Assembly: GCF_021730395.1 (NCBI RefSeq)
Contig: NC_069362.1
Location: forward strand, 90,102,001-90,166,000
Origin: Mercenaria mercenaria
Lineage: Eukaryota > Mollusca > Bivalvia > Venerida > Veneridae
Reading direction: 5' to 3'
Length of the DNA stretch: 64,000 nucleotides
Of this stretch, positions 11,870 through 23,589 are shown one piece after another (position 1 is the first letter of the stretch; every line of letters begins with the position of its first letter). The notes under the pieces are model-generated. The model worked only from the letters and a program-made list of their open reading frames with translations, did not search any database and was not told the origin of the DNA. The translations under genes were made by a program, and so were the position numbers.

Positions 11870-12477
11870 TTAAATTTGATTCGCTAGTGCGTACCGGTTA
11901 AGAGCTTCCATTTTAATTGGCAATTTTGCAAAATTAGAAACATCAAAATTGCTGGGCTGTTGAATTGGTGGACTGTTTGTTACGCTCAAATTCACGACTT
12001 TACTGTTGTCTTGGTTGACCTCGTTTATGTCCACTGAAAAGTCGGCGAAAGCCTCTGTCGCAAACATTGAACTTAGGTCTTGATATCTGATATTGACCTG
12101 AAGACATTGACTTAGAACAAGTGACCTCCGGTGTGGTGCAAAACATTTCGCGTATACAGTTTGACCAAAAATTGTCACAGGTGCAAATATTTTTTCAAAA
12201 TGGCTTTCTGTCATTTTTTTCCTAAGAAAACATTATAATTGAAATAAATTTAAGTGCATATAGCTCATGGACCCACACTGTATCCTAGGTACGTTACTGC
12301 CACCTGTGGTCTATCTGCGAGAAATAAAGACTGACTGATTTGCAGGCTGACCGCCCCTGAATTGTATACACCGGCACCAAAGTCCGTTATTCGTTTGCGA
12401 TCACGGATACGGACACGATGCCTGCCGAAGCGTAAATCCTCCACCTGTACCCGCCTAGGCGCAATGCACAATTCCAT
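11870..12477 (-). CDS. Possible two-exon gene, product unknown
   Basis: Exon 1 would be 12293-12477 (ATG in AAATGG context, start MELCIAPRRVQVEDLRFG) and exon 2 11870-12221. The acceptor is strong (TATAATGTTTTCTTAG) and the donor AAC|GTACCT is moderate. The phases agree (2 bases carried, one taken), giving about 178 residues. The first half is rich in Arg and hydrophobic residues (FGRHRVRIRDRK, GAVSLQISQSLFLADRP). The second half contains FEKIFAPVTIFGQTVYAKC and a Ser/Asn/Pro-rich tail. I recognise no family, signal peptide or membrane segment. Other short minus-strand frames lie just upstream (12498-13030). This could be a real lineage-specific gene, a fragment of a longer one, or a decayed copy. 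Confidence 0.35.
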
Positions 12478-12497
12478 TTATTAAACATTCATGAAAA

Positions 12498-13035
12498 TTA
12501 TCTGTGTGGTTCCGTAGATAAATGGAAGCATAATTGATAAATGCGTTTGTCCATTTTTCTATAAGCGGTATCTTTTTGCGCTGACTTGATGTGATCGTCT
12601 GACAGAAGTTTGAAAATGCTCCCCATACAAAAATCTGAGAGTTCGATAGCTCCTTTCAGGAGCAAGGCCAAGTTAAAGTATTCACCGATACACATTTGTT
12701 GCTTAAAGACGACGGCACATGTGCCGCCAAATTATTATCCGCCAGACGAACCGTTGGAAAATTTTGATAAAAGCAAGTATTTGGACCCGTTTTGTTGGTC
12801 TAACGAAATGGTAGCTGTACAGCTTTGTCATGTCCTTTGTCAAACCCCATATCAGAATATTATTTAAACCTGATGAACTGGTTTCATAACTCTCGTAAGA
12901 AATACGACCTGAACTAAGAAAAACCTCAAAATCTATAAATTTGAATTCACACGCCGGTATTGTCCTGTAAAAGCATGTTGCCTCCATCCTCTATATCTGA
13001 AGAGGTATGTCCCGCCGGACCACGTGGTGGCATCC
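12498..13035 (-). other. Cluster of short minus-strand reading frames
   Basis: Several overlapping minus-strand frames of 65-94 codons occur here, plus a short one starting MPPRGPAGHTSSDIEDGG near 13031. They do not join by obvious splice sites and match no family I know. They may be 5' exons of, or a decayed relative of, the frame at 11870-12477. Confidence 0.2.
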
Positions 13036-13079
13036 TATCGGCCTATTCAAGGTCGTCGGCTCTTCGTGTCCCCATTAGA

Positions 13080-13463
13080 ACAAATCTGACATAAGACCTT
13101 GTAATGATGTTACAGACCAAGTATGATGAAGTTCAATCAAGCGGTACATGAGACGAATTACTTTACGGGTATTTCTTTTTTTAAATTTTAGTGGCCCCTA
13201 ACAGGGGCCAAGTGCCCCCAACTGAACAAACATGGTAAAGGAGCTTATAATGATGCTCCAGACAATGTTTGAAGACCCATCCAGTAGTTAATGAGAAGAA
13301 GTTAGTCAATTTAAAAGCTATTTCTATTGTTAAAGGGGCCAAGTGTCTCCAACTGAACTTTATTAAAGGACCTTATAATGATGCTACAAATTAAGTTTGA
13401 TGAAGATCCACCAAGCGGTTCAGAGAAGAAGTCATTTTAAGGCATTTTTATTTTTAACACTAG
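13080..13463. repeat. Left part of a diverged tandem satellite array
   Basis: Units of roughly 130-150 bp carry the recurring phrases CCTTATAATGATGCTAC, AAGTTTGATGAAGATCCA, AAGCGGTTCATGAGAAG and CCCCTAAAAGGGGCCAA. The array resumes at 21361 on the other side of the LTR retrotransposon, so the element landed inside it. Confidence 0.85.
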
Positions 13464-13827
13464 TGTAGCGAATGCCCCAGTTTTTAAATGCTACATAATA
13501 TTTTATTCTATTTTTGAATGATAACAAATATCCGTATCATTTAAATCATATTTTATTTTCTTAAACACCTTTTTACTTCTATAAATCCCAAACTGAAAAA
13601 TAACCTTTTTCTTTTAATATAATACACCTATTTATAGTAATTTCAAACAATGCAATTCACATGAAAAGCGTGAAAAACATGAACAAAAGTCCGCCGACGC
13701 TGATCCGCCGGTAAACATAATCATTAAATTAACACACATCCGCCATGCCGGCGGATACATATAAATGAATAATATTGCATACTTTGCAACAGTTCAAATT
13801 TATAATAAGTTCGCGTACTTCGCGACA
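13464..13827 (-). repeat. 3' LTR of the BEL/Pao element
   Basis: A 364-bp terminal repeat downstream of the accessory coding region. It has the same length as its partner with no indels. It contains a GC-rich hairpin-prone stretch (GTCCGCCGACGCTGATCC ... GCCGGCGGA) within AT-rich sequence. Confidence 0.95.
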
Positions 13828-13839
13828 CTCCCATACCGG

Positions 13840-14860
13840 AGATTACTCAAAGTCATCTATGTACTCTTGTTCAGCTGTTATTACAGAATCCACTTCTTCA
13901 TCACCAATGTAATATGTTTTCTTCGTAAAAGTTAATATCAACGTTTGTGTTCGGGTTGTGACATTCGAGGGCACTAATGCCGTGGATATCTCTTCTTCTT
14001 TGAGATATTCATCAGCACTGTTTTCACTTATATCTCCATAAGACCTTTCTTCTATGACTATACAGTCATCACTTTCATTTATATCACTATCACTAGTAAT
14101 GGCATCATCACTTCTACTAATGACATCACGAACACTGTTGACATCATCAGACTCAACTACATTGTCGATCTTATTATCAGTTTCACTTATGACGTCATTA
14201 TTATTTGTACTCGTGACGTCACGAACGTCCTCTGTAACACTGCTGATGTCACTATAATCCAGTTCATCAGCATCCATTTTTTTGAAATGTGTTATCATTA
14301 TTTATCTGTTGACCTAATTCTTCAGTATCAACAGAATCAGATACACTCTGAACAATCACTTCACTTTCTCCATGGTGACACTCTTTTTCAATTTTATCTA
14401 CTAGTAATTCATTCACTTCTGATTCATCATGTTTGGAACACATGTCAGTTTCGTCGTTGTTCTCTTTGTTGTCAACATGTGTATCTGCTTGAAGTAATGA
14501 TAAGTTATAATCGCTATCAGTTCCAACAAAGTCACGTTCTTCAAGCTCTCCATTTTGTTCTGCCAGTAAGCTAAAGATGCTTTCATCATCACTAATTTCT
14601 TCATAATACCCATGTTCTTTAATATCCCCTCTAAGTGCACAACACGCCTTTTCCCTCGCCGTTGCTGCATCATGTTTATGTGTCAATATCAAATGTTTGC
14701 TGAGATAGCTTCTCCTGATAAATTTCGATGAACAATTATTTTCTGTACAGTTCCAGAACTCTATTTCTGTGTGCTTTTCTTTAATGTGTCGTTTTAGATT
14801 TCTCATATTTTTGTAATATTTATTACACGTATCGCACTGAAACATCTTTGACAATTTTAA
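13840..14860 (-). other. Accessory coding region with C2H2 zinc fingers (BEL/Pao element)
   Basis: After pol and before the 3' LTR, where some BEL/Pao elements carry env, the element codes a protein-like region opening MSKMFQCDTCNKYYKNM. Two C2H2 fingers are visible: C-x2-C-x12-H-x4-H (FQCDTCNKYY...HIKEKH) and C-x4-C-x12-H-type (FWNCTENNCSSKF...HLILTHKH). A long Asp/Glu/Ser-rich tail follows with repeated DDVxSVRD-like acidic stretches. No signal peptide or transmembrane segment is seen, so it does not look like an envelope. A DNA- or chromatin-binding accessory role is inferred only from the fingers. Confidence 0.75.
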
Positions 14861-14959
14861 ATTATGTCTTTTATAAATGACAGCCTTACAATGATTTACT
14901 CAATGTAAAATATCTTCTGAAAACCTCGTGCAAACTTTATTGTCTTTTATTTATAGATA

Positions 14960-15262
14960 CTTTTGTTCCGCCAAGCGATTTGCACGTGAATTTCATGATA
15001 TTGTTTTACTATAATACTATGCTCCGCCACAACAAAAATGTCCACGTGAACTGCATGGGAATTAATTTTACTTTGCTCCGCTAGAAAGCAGTATTCACGA
15101 GAATTTCGTGTAAGTACATTTTTATTGAATATGCTCCGCCGAAACAAAATGCCCACGTGAACTGCATGGGAATTAATTTTACTTTGCTCCGCTAGGAAGC
15201 AGTATTCACGAGAATTTTGTGGAAGTACATTTTTATTGAATATGCTCCGCCGAAACAAAATA
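14960..15262. repeat. Tandem hairpin repeats between pol and the accessory region
   Basis: Two nearly identical 111-112 bp units (15019-15130 and 15131-15241) plus partial flanking units. Each unit splits into two related halves of about 56 bp beginning TGCTCCGC, and each half carries a short inverted repeat such as CCACGTGAACTGCATGG or CACGAGAATTTCGTG. The units lie in the non-coding spacer after integrase. Confidence 0.85.
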
Positions 15263-15319
15263 AAACTAAAACTACGATTTTTATATGCTGTATAAACAGT
15301 TTCGTTAACTGTATTTATG

Positions 15320-18300
15320 ACAGTTGGTCCTTTATTTTTTGTCTAGCACTTTCCGCTGCTGTTCGGGGTGTCCTTAATGTCTTTCCAGCTTCATCTGTAG
15401 TACCACATTTATCACTATGAAAATATGTTTCACCAGCACTAGATGACGTCTCAATAGGAAAAAGTAGCTTAAGGGGACGCCCAAGCACTTTTCCTGAAGA
15501 AACTTTAACTTTTGCTGATCTAATTTTACCGTCACGGCTTTGAATTAAATTCACTATTTTTCCTAACTTCCAACTTCCTCTAGGCAAATCCTCTTTTAGC
15601 AACACTATGTCGCCTATACTTGGTTGATCAGAAGATTGAATTCTCCCAGTTTTTAATTGTGTTTGAGTCCTTTCCCGAAGACTCAACAGGTAATCGTTGC
15701 GCCAAATTTGCCAGAACATGTTAATCAATTTCTGACCCTTTTTCCAAATTTCTAGAAGACGATCACTTGAACTATAACAAGCTAAAAAATCAGAATCCAT
15801 GTCATCTGCTTCCAATTCCGGAATACCTGTACTTGGGTTTAATGTTAAAAAATGACTAGGCGTTAATGTGATGCTGGAATTTACGTCATCACCTACGTAG
15901 ACAAAAGGTCTTGAGTTCACGACCGCTTCCGCTTCTTTCACTAATGTTTGCAACTGAATAAGTGTTAAAAGTCTTCGGCCTAACGTTTTTCGAAACACTT
16001 TTTTTACTATGCCTACGAGTCTCTCGTAATAGCCTCCCATCCACGGAGCAAGTTCCGTAATGAAATTCCAAGTGATTCTGGAGTTAGACGCATACGTTTG
16101 AACTTCATCACTATGGAGCGTTCTGTTTCATATTCGATCTAATATTGAACTGGCAGCTTTGAAATGCGAACCATTATCACTGATCAACTGAACAGGGGTG
16201 CCTCTTTGAGAAATAAATCGTCTCAGGCACATTAAAAATTCTTCAGTAGACATATCAAGCACGACTTCAAGATGCACGGCTCTAGTCACGAGACAGGTGA
16301 ATAAACAAACCCACACTTTCTTTGGTGTATCATTTGATTTCACATAGATAGGACCCAAGTAATCTAAACCTGTTCGTGAAAATGGCCTACATTCTGTCAC
16401 TCTAGATGGAGTAAAGACGGCATCGGCGGCATCTTATAAGGACCTCCGTCAAAGCGGCGACACACTGTACACATATGTAGAACAGACTTTATTGTTGCTC
16501 GACCATGTGGAATCCAGAATCTTTGTCTTGTTTTTGCTAACGTTTGGGAAACACCACTATGCAGAATTTCTTTGTGTATTTTGTCAATGAAAAGATATGT
16601 CAAACGATCTTTTCTTGGCAGAAGTACTGGATGTTTGGCATTTTCACTGATATCCGCATTCTCTAATCTGCCTTTGCATCGCAGTAGTCCAACTTCATCA
16701 ATATAAAGACCTAATTGTTGTTGCAGATTGTTTTTCTTTGCACTTCTAATTGACTCAAATTCATCAGCAAAGTGTTTTCTTTGAACATGTAGTAACCACA
16801 TTTCTTCTGCAGTTTTCATTTCAGAACTTTTCAAGCTTCCATTTGTGTAAGGTAACTTGCGTATTTTTTTGTATAAATCTTAGAGCCAAAGCTGTCACTC
16901 TTAGCATTTTTGTAACAGAAGAATATTTTTCACTGTCGATTTCAAAAGGAGATGAAAACACACAAGAATTTTTATTTTCACGGGTAGAAATTTGTATCAT
17001 AACATTTTCTGAATCATTTATTTCCTCTTTTGCGCAGGAATTTCTTTCACATACGTTGCCGCTGTGTTTCAACCAAGTGCTTTCTTGCTCATGAAGCCAC
17101 CATGGACCATTCCACCATAATTCAAAAACACTAAGTTTTGTTAAGGAACAACCTCTAGAAGCTACGTCCGCCGGATTCTGATCTCCTGAAATATATTCAA
17201 ACTTTATTTTTTCATCTGCCTTTATTCCACTAACTCTGTTTCTCACGAATATGGGCAGATCTTTATATGATTTAATCCACTGAATAACACACTGAGAATC
17301 CGTCCACACGTACATGTTTTTAATATCTAACTTCAGTTGATCACGCACAAATTTCAAACATCGGACACCTATAAGAACAGCCATCAATTCTAATCTGGGT
17401 ATAGTTATTTCTTTAAAGGAGCCAGTCTGCTTTTAGCAAACACTAGATTCACTTGTGTGTCTGATTCACCTTTTTGATGAAGATATATTGACGTAGCGTA
17501 GGCGTCTGCGGATGCATCACAAAAACACAATAAGGTGTATTCAGTATTTTGCCTACACGTATACACTGCCATGGACCGAGAAAATGTGAATGCTGTTATC
17601 TCTTCTAGGTTCTTTTTCACGCTCGACCAGGTATCAAGAATATCGATTTCTTCTAGTGGATCGTCCCAGTCAAATTTCCTCTTCCATATAGTTTGCAAGA
17701 GAATTTTTCCTTTTAACAAAACTGGACTTAACAACCCCAGTGGATCAAAAACAGAAGCAATCTGTTTCAAAATGATTCTTTTTATTAAGCTGTTTATTTC
17801 ACTCAAGGACTGTGGTACACTTACACTAAGTGTATCATTTTTAGTGTCCCAGGTATGTCCTAATATTTTGATAACCGAATGTTTTGCTTTGTCCTCTGAT
17901 GCAATTGATTCTAATAGGTCAGAACTATTTGAAGCTCATTCTCTTAAATTCATGGAGGCTTCACTAAATATCCTTTTACTTACACTATACAAGTCAAGTG
18001 CTTCTTGCCATGTGTCAGTGCCCGTAATCACATTATCCACGTAGATGTCATCTTTGATTTTGTTGGCAATACTGTTGTTATAAGATTCCAAGTGACTTTC
18101 AATAGTTGCTCCCAACAAAAAAGGACTGGAAATAACACCAAATGGAACACGACAAAATCTGTACTCCTGTACATTTTCTTTATTTACAAAAGGCCGTTTT
18201 ATGTCTCTTATCCAGAGAAATCTTGTCACGTCCCGCTGGTTTTCTTGTAGCCCGATTTGTAAAAAGGCCTTCTCTATATCTGAAACCACTGCCATTTTAT

Positions 18301-19590
18301 GTAACCTGAAGCGCATTAATAATCCACAAAGATCACTTAGTATTACTGGGCCTCGATACAAGCATTCGTTCAAACTTTTGTTCTCTTTTCTAACTTTCGC
18401 AGATGCATCATACACTACACGTAATTTCGTTGTAGTTTTTTGTGGAGTAATCACAGCATGGTGTGGAATATAATGTATCGCTCCATTTTTCGTGTTGTTA
18501 TCTACCTTTTCAATTACACCTTTGCTAAGTTGTTCCTGTATCACGGTGTTGTATTTCTCAAGAATCTCAGGCTTGTTTTTCATTCTTGCTATATTTGATT
18601 TCAACCTTGAGAATGCAAGATGTCTATTTTCCGGTAGTTCTGGATTTTCTTCTTTCCATGGCCAGGTCACAAAGTACATTCCATTTTTATATCTCAACGT
18701 CTCTTTGAATGTCGCCAGAGCAACCTTATCACTTATTTGACTTTGATTTTCACATTTAGTAATTCCCAAGGATTCGATCTTCCAAAAGTCATCCAAATCT
18801 GGCTTTGTTGGAACAATCGAGTCGACACTTGAAAACACCTTTGTTGCACTGATATTTGTTCCGTGTGTAAGAATTAGCATGTTTGTTTCATTTTCATTTT
18901 CGCGTGTTTCCTTTGTTCTGCCTGTAAGTATCCAGCCTAACTTTGATGCTAGTAGGTAAAGTCCTGATGTAACCTGAATCTTTTGTAACATAACAATATC
19001 CAGGTAATAATCGTTTCCTAATAGCAAGTCTACATTTGCTGATGTTTCTGCTGGTTCAAGTGTATCAGCCATATCTAAACTTTTCAATAGGTGCTTTAAG
19101 TTTTCATCTGTAGACATGTTTATTTGTCTTTGCTGTATGTTCTCACTTATGACTGGAACAATATTTGCACTGATTTCAATATACTCTCCATTTTTTAACT
19201 TTAAGCACAATTGTGTGGCATATGTTTTAAAAATCTTCGGTTTATCACAACCAAATGTGACTAGCTTTATTTCTTCTTCCTTGCCTTTCTCTACACCGAG
19301 CTTCTTGGCTAATGACTGTGTAATGTAAGTTCTCTGGGATCCAGAATCAAGTAATATTCGTGCGTGTTCTCTGGCTGTTCCTTTGGGGTTTTGCACTTCC
19401 GCTCTTGCTGTTTGCATTAAAACCATTTCACCAGATGAAATTAGCACGTTTTCCTCACGTATTTCACTATTCTTAGAAGAGCCTGTAGTCTCTGAACTAA
19501 CCGCACAAACGTCTGTCGATTTGAATTTGTTTGGACACAAACTACGATGGTGAACGTTTAGTCCATACAGTATACACCTTTTATTCTTAA
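15320..19590 (-). other. pol region of the BEL/Pao element
   Basis: The approximate span codes, in order: an aspartic protease (LLDSGSQRTYI), reverse transcriptase (VVYDASAK, VVSDIEKAFLQI, CRVPFGVISSPFLLG), the BEL/Pao tether (ASVFDPLGLLSPV), RNase H (YVWTDSQCVIQWI), an integrase zinc region (HKEILHSG and CTVCRRFDG), the integrase core (TGLDYLGPIYV, LISDNGSHF) and a C-terminal domain with VLLKEDLPRGSWKLGKI. The VFDPLGLLSPV motif and this order are the hallmark of BEL/Pao rather than Gypsy or Copia. The region is broken. Confidence 0.9.
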
Positions 19591-19599
19591 TCATCTAAA

Positions 19600-20910
19600 T
19601 CACTTCAAAATTATACCTTCCCTTTAACTTCTTTTTTCTTTCATCAATAGTGCGAAAAGTAGGACATTCGTCACTCCAGTGTCCCTTTTCACAATATCGA
19701 CATTTGTTAAACTTCGTGTTTACTGACTTCCTTTGTTCGGTAGTAACTAGAGCCTCGGCAGAACCTAGTTTTCCAGAATTGTGTAAAAAACTTGGTTCTC
19801 GAAACTTGTTTCCGCGACCATCTCTCCCTTTCGGCGTATGTCGACTCAGAGAATCCTCATTTGATCGATTTCTACTTGAATCTGATATTGATGATTTTTT
19901 CTCTGCTTTCTCACGAGCTGTTACATAACATCTGAGTTTGTCTCTAAGGGTTGTGACAGTCCACTTATCCACTGTTCCTTTTTGAATTTCTAGTTGAAGC
20001 AACACATCTTGAGGAAGCTTTGAACGTATCATTGAAACAAATACGTCCTGACTGATATTTTGATGAAGCACTTCTAGACTTCTAAGATTTTTTTCGACTT
20101 TGTCCAAAAGTATTCTCAAACTTTCTGTTTTGTTGCTTGCTGGATACAAATTTATCATCTGGTTATAGTGCAAGTCAATCACTTCTTGTATATTTCCAAA
20201 ACGATCTTTCAGAATTTCGATTGCCACATCATAATTTTCTTCAGTAAGGGCAATACCCATTATGGCCCGTTTTGCTTCCCCGTACAACTTATTCCTTAGA
20301 TATGTAAACTTCTCGACGTTTGAGAGCATTTTATTTTTATGGATTGTACACTCAAATGAATCCCAAAACTCCAACCACTTAAGTTTATCTCCACCGTAAG
20401 GTAGTAAGTCTAGTTTGGGTAATTTTACTGATGATTTCATGTGTTCTTTTCTCTCGTTCATTTCTATTAGCTTTTGTTGTTGTTTCATTTGATTAACAAC
20501 AATATTTTTAATTCATATTGTAATTCTACAATTTGGCTTGCACTTACCATTTCTTCTTTTCTTTTAGACTCTTCTTCTTTCTTCTTTAGATTTAACATTT
20601 TTTCTTTCATTTATTAAGTGCAATGCAATTGTCCGTAACCTTTTCACAAAGAGAACAATCCTCTTCAAGTATACTTTGGGTGTAATCAGCTTCTTCTTCA
20701 CTAACTGCACTTGCTATTTTATCCGTTTGAATTTCAAGTTTCTCAGTATATATCGTCATTTTCTCTACACATTTTTCAGCACTCTCTATGCATTCATCCT
20801 TGTCACTGAATTCTAAATCACGTTGCAATATTTCTTGTGCAGTTTCAACTTCCGTTTTCAAGATGTTGAAAAATCTTGTCCTAACGCCTTTTAAATACGA
20901 TATTTTCGAC
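19600..20910 (-). other. gag region of the BEL/Pao element
   Basis: The approximate span codes a charged, helical Gag-like polypeptide. Recognisable parts are a segment around LPKLDLLPYGGDKLKWLEFW, typical of BEL/Pao and other retrotransposon Gag cores, and a zinc knuckle of C-x2-C-x3-H-x4-C form (CRYCEKGHWSDEC) near its end, for RNA binding. A small coiled-coil-like frame precedes it near the 5' LTR. Confidence 0.85.
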
Positions 20911-20973
20911 ATTTTTCCTTTTTTTTTACACTTTTATTCACAATCACAAGCACTTATTATCGGTGTTTCTTTG

Positions 20974-20992
20974 TTCCCGGGTTCCGGCGCCA
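20974..20992 (-). other. Primer-binding site of the BEL/Pao element
   Basis: Four bases inside the 5' LTR the element strand reads TGGCGCCGGAACCCGGGAA, the complement of a tRNA 3' end finishing in GGCGCCA. Which tRNA is used cannot be settled by eye. Confidence 0.75.
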
Positions 20993-20996
20993 ATTA

Positions 20997-21360
20997 TGTA
21001 GCGAATGCCCCAGTTTTTAAATGCTACATAATATTTTATTCTATTTTTGAATGATAACAAATATCCGTATCATTTAAATCATATTTTATTTTCTTAAACA
21101 CCTTTTTACTTCTATAAATCCCAAACTGAAAAATAACCTTTTTCTTTTAATATAATACACCTATTTATAGTAATTTCAAACAATGCAATTCACATGAAAA
21201 GCGTGAAAAACATGAACAAAAGTCCGCCGACGCTGATCCGCCGGTAAACATAATCATTAAATTAACACACATCCGCCATGCCGGCGGATACATATAAATG
21301 AATAATATTGAATACTTTGCAACAGTTCAAATTTATAATAAGTTCGCGTACTTCGCGACA
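20997..21360 (-). repeat. 5' LTR of the BEL/Pao element
   Basis: A 364-bp terminal repeat that is upstream of gag on the minus strand. On the plus strand it starts TGTAGCGAATGCCCC and ends CTTCGCGACA. It matches the repeat at 13464-13827 except for one base in the AATATTGAATAC segment. Confidence 0.95.
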
Positions 21361-22850
21361 AATTAAGTTTGATGAAGATCCACCAAGCGGTTCAGAGAAG
21401 AAGTCATTTTAAGGCATTTTTATTTTTAACACTAGTGCACCTAAAAGGGGCCAAGCGCCCTCCCCAGCCCCCGCCCCCTTCCCCTTTATTAAAGGACCTT
21501 ATACTGATGCTACAAATCAAGTTTGATGAAGATCCACCAAGCGGTTCATGAGAAGAAGTCATTTTAAGGCATTTTTATTTTCAACACTAGTGCACCTAAA
21601 AGGTGCCAAGCGCCCCCCCCCCCCCCCACCCCTCCCCACTTCCAATTCAACAAATTTGGAGAGGACTTTATAACGATGTTACAAACCAAGTTTGATGAAA
21701 ATCCATTGAGCGGTTCATGAGGAGTAGTCCTTAAAAGCATTTATATTTTTAGTCCTAGTGGCCCCTAAAATGTGCCAACTAGCCTCATTTGAATACAATC
21801 TGGAGAGGACGTTCTAATGATGCTACAGGCCAAGTTTGATGAAGATCCATCAAGCGGTTCATAAGAAGTCTTTAAAAAGAATTTCTATATTTAGCTCTAG
21901 TGGCACCTACAAGGGGCCAATGCCCCCAGTCGAACAAATGTGAGAAAGGACCTTATAATGATTCACTAGACCAGGTTTGCTGAAGATCTATCAAGCGGTT
22001 CATGAAAAGAACTCGTTCAAAAGGTATTTCTATTTTTAACTCTATCAAGTGCCCCCCCCCCCCCCCCCCCCCACGCACCCCCAATCAGAAATATTTGAAA
22101 AAGGACCTTATAAAGATCCCTTAGAGCAAGTTTGATGAAGATCCATCAGGTGGTTCATGAGATAAAGTCATTTAAAGGCATTTCTAATTTTAGCTCTGGT
22201 AGCCCCTAAAAGAGCCAATCGTCCCCATTTGAAGAAAATTGGGAGAGGACATTATAATGATGCTACAAACCATGTTTGATGAAGATCAATCGAGCAATTC
22301 ATGAGAAGAAGTTGTTTAAATGTATTTACAACTTTAGCTCTAGCGGCCCCTAAAAGGGGCCATGTGCCCCCATATGTATAACATTGAGAGAGGACCTTAT
22401 AAAGATGTTACAGACCTAGTTTTAATGATGAATATCCATTGAGCAGTTCCTGAGAAGAAGTCTTTTAAAGTTTTTTTTTATTCTTTTTTTTTAGATCTAG
22501 TGCCAAGTGGTCCCATTTGAACAAACTTGGGAAAGGACCTTATAATAATGTGCAGATGAAGATCCATCTAGCAGTTCGTGAGAAGAAGTCGTTTAAAGGT
22601 ATTTCTAATTTTAGCTCTTAAGACTAGTGACCCTTAAAAGGGGCCACATGACCCCATTTGAATAAAATTGGAAGAGAGCCTTATAATGATGCTAGATTGA
22701 TGAAGATCCATCAAGCAGTTCATGAGAAGTAGTTTTTTTTATAGGGTTTTCTATTTTTAGCTCTATCGGCCCCTAATAGGAGCCAAAGTAAACCATTTGA
22801 ACAAATTTGATAGAGGTCCATGCCTGGATGCTACTGACAATGTTTGGTGT
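21361..22850. repeat. Right part of the diverged tandem satellite array
   Basis: About ten units of roughly 130-155 bp, each with GGGGCCAA, GGACCTTATAATGATGCTAC, AAGTTTGATGAAGATCCA and GCGGTTCATGAGAAGAAGTC. Units diverge progressively to the right and the last recognisable one ends near 22850. Poly-C runs lie at about 21617-21627 and 22050-22072. No coding role. Confidence 0.88.
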
Positions 22851-23580
22851 ATTTCTGACTAGTAGTTGTTTAGGCAAAAATGTTGACGCAGGGACGATGG
22901 AAATCCCCGTCTGGTATGCAGGAAGTGTCAAGTCTGCTTCAACGACATATTCTTGAACCCCCTAGAGGTAACAGGACACATGGCATGCACATTTTCATGA
23001 TAACAATCAGTATGCAGCCAATGGATAGGGAATTTTGTGCAAACTTAATATATCTAGAATAATCATTGTCTATTTGAAACAATGGTAAAATTTTGCAATA
23101 TTTTCAACTAGCTAAATTAGCTAGCTCCACTTTGCTAAAAAATTAAATGGAAATGTGACTCGCTTAAAATAAATGCTACAACAATATTTCAGTTATATAT
23201 TACTGGTCAGCATTTTGAAATGATGAAAATTCTACAAGGCTTTAAATTTTATGTTAAAAACAGAAGAAACAGTAATCAAAATAGATTATATTGATAAATT
23301 ACATAATTATACCTTTTTAGATAATTTAATCACTTTTTTATACAGCTGTCAAACGCATGAAAGAGTTTTAACACTATGATAAATGCCGAGAGTATACCGC
23401 ATGATTCGCCCGTAGCGACACCTGTTAAATCATTTGGGAAGATAACTCGCCGAATGCTGCAATTAGAAAATGGGACCAACTAGAGTTATGGTTCCTTGTC
23501 ACTGCACTCCTTACTGACCTCTTTCAATATGTAAAGTATGAAGACAAAACCTTACAAAGCATTCGTGTTATGACTCTGAC
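22851..23580. other. Intergenic, no gene seen
   Basis: AT-rich sequence between the satellite array and the next dispersed repeat. Short frames lack any protein-family character. Confidence 0.45.
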
Positions 23581-23589
23581 AAGGTTTTC

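Larger units (their letters stand above)
13464..21360 (-). mobile_element. BEL/Pao-type LTR retrotransposon, broken
   Basis: An element of 7.9 kb in reverse orientation, bounded by two 364-bp LTRs that begin TG and end CA on either strand. In element order it has the 5' LTR, a primer-binding site, gag with a zinc knuckle, pol in the order protease, reverse transcriptase, RNase H, integrase (with HHCC-type zinc region and core), a tandem-repeat spacer, an accessory zinc-finger coding region, and the 3' LTR. Pol order and protein character place it in BEL/Pao. The LTRs differ at one position of 364, so insertion is recent: about 0.1-1.4 million years if 1e-9 to 1e-8 substitutions per site per year is assumed. 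The coding part looks broken, with roughly five to seven breaks. It sits in a satellite array, and perfect 75-bp copies of array sequence flank it on both sides. Confidence 0.93.

Noticed and set aside
12610-12867. 85-codon plus-strand frame
   Set aside because: It overlaps minus-strand frames of similar length, has no splice signals or family likeness, and is probably chance.
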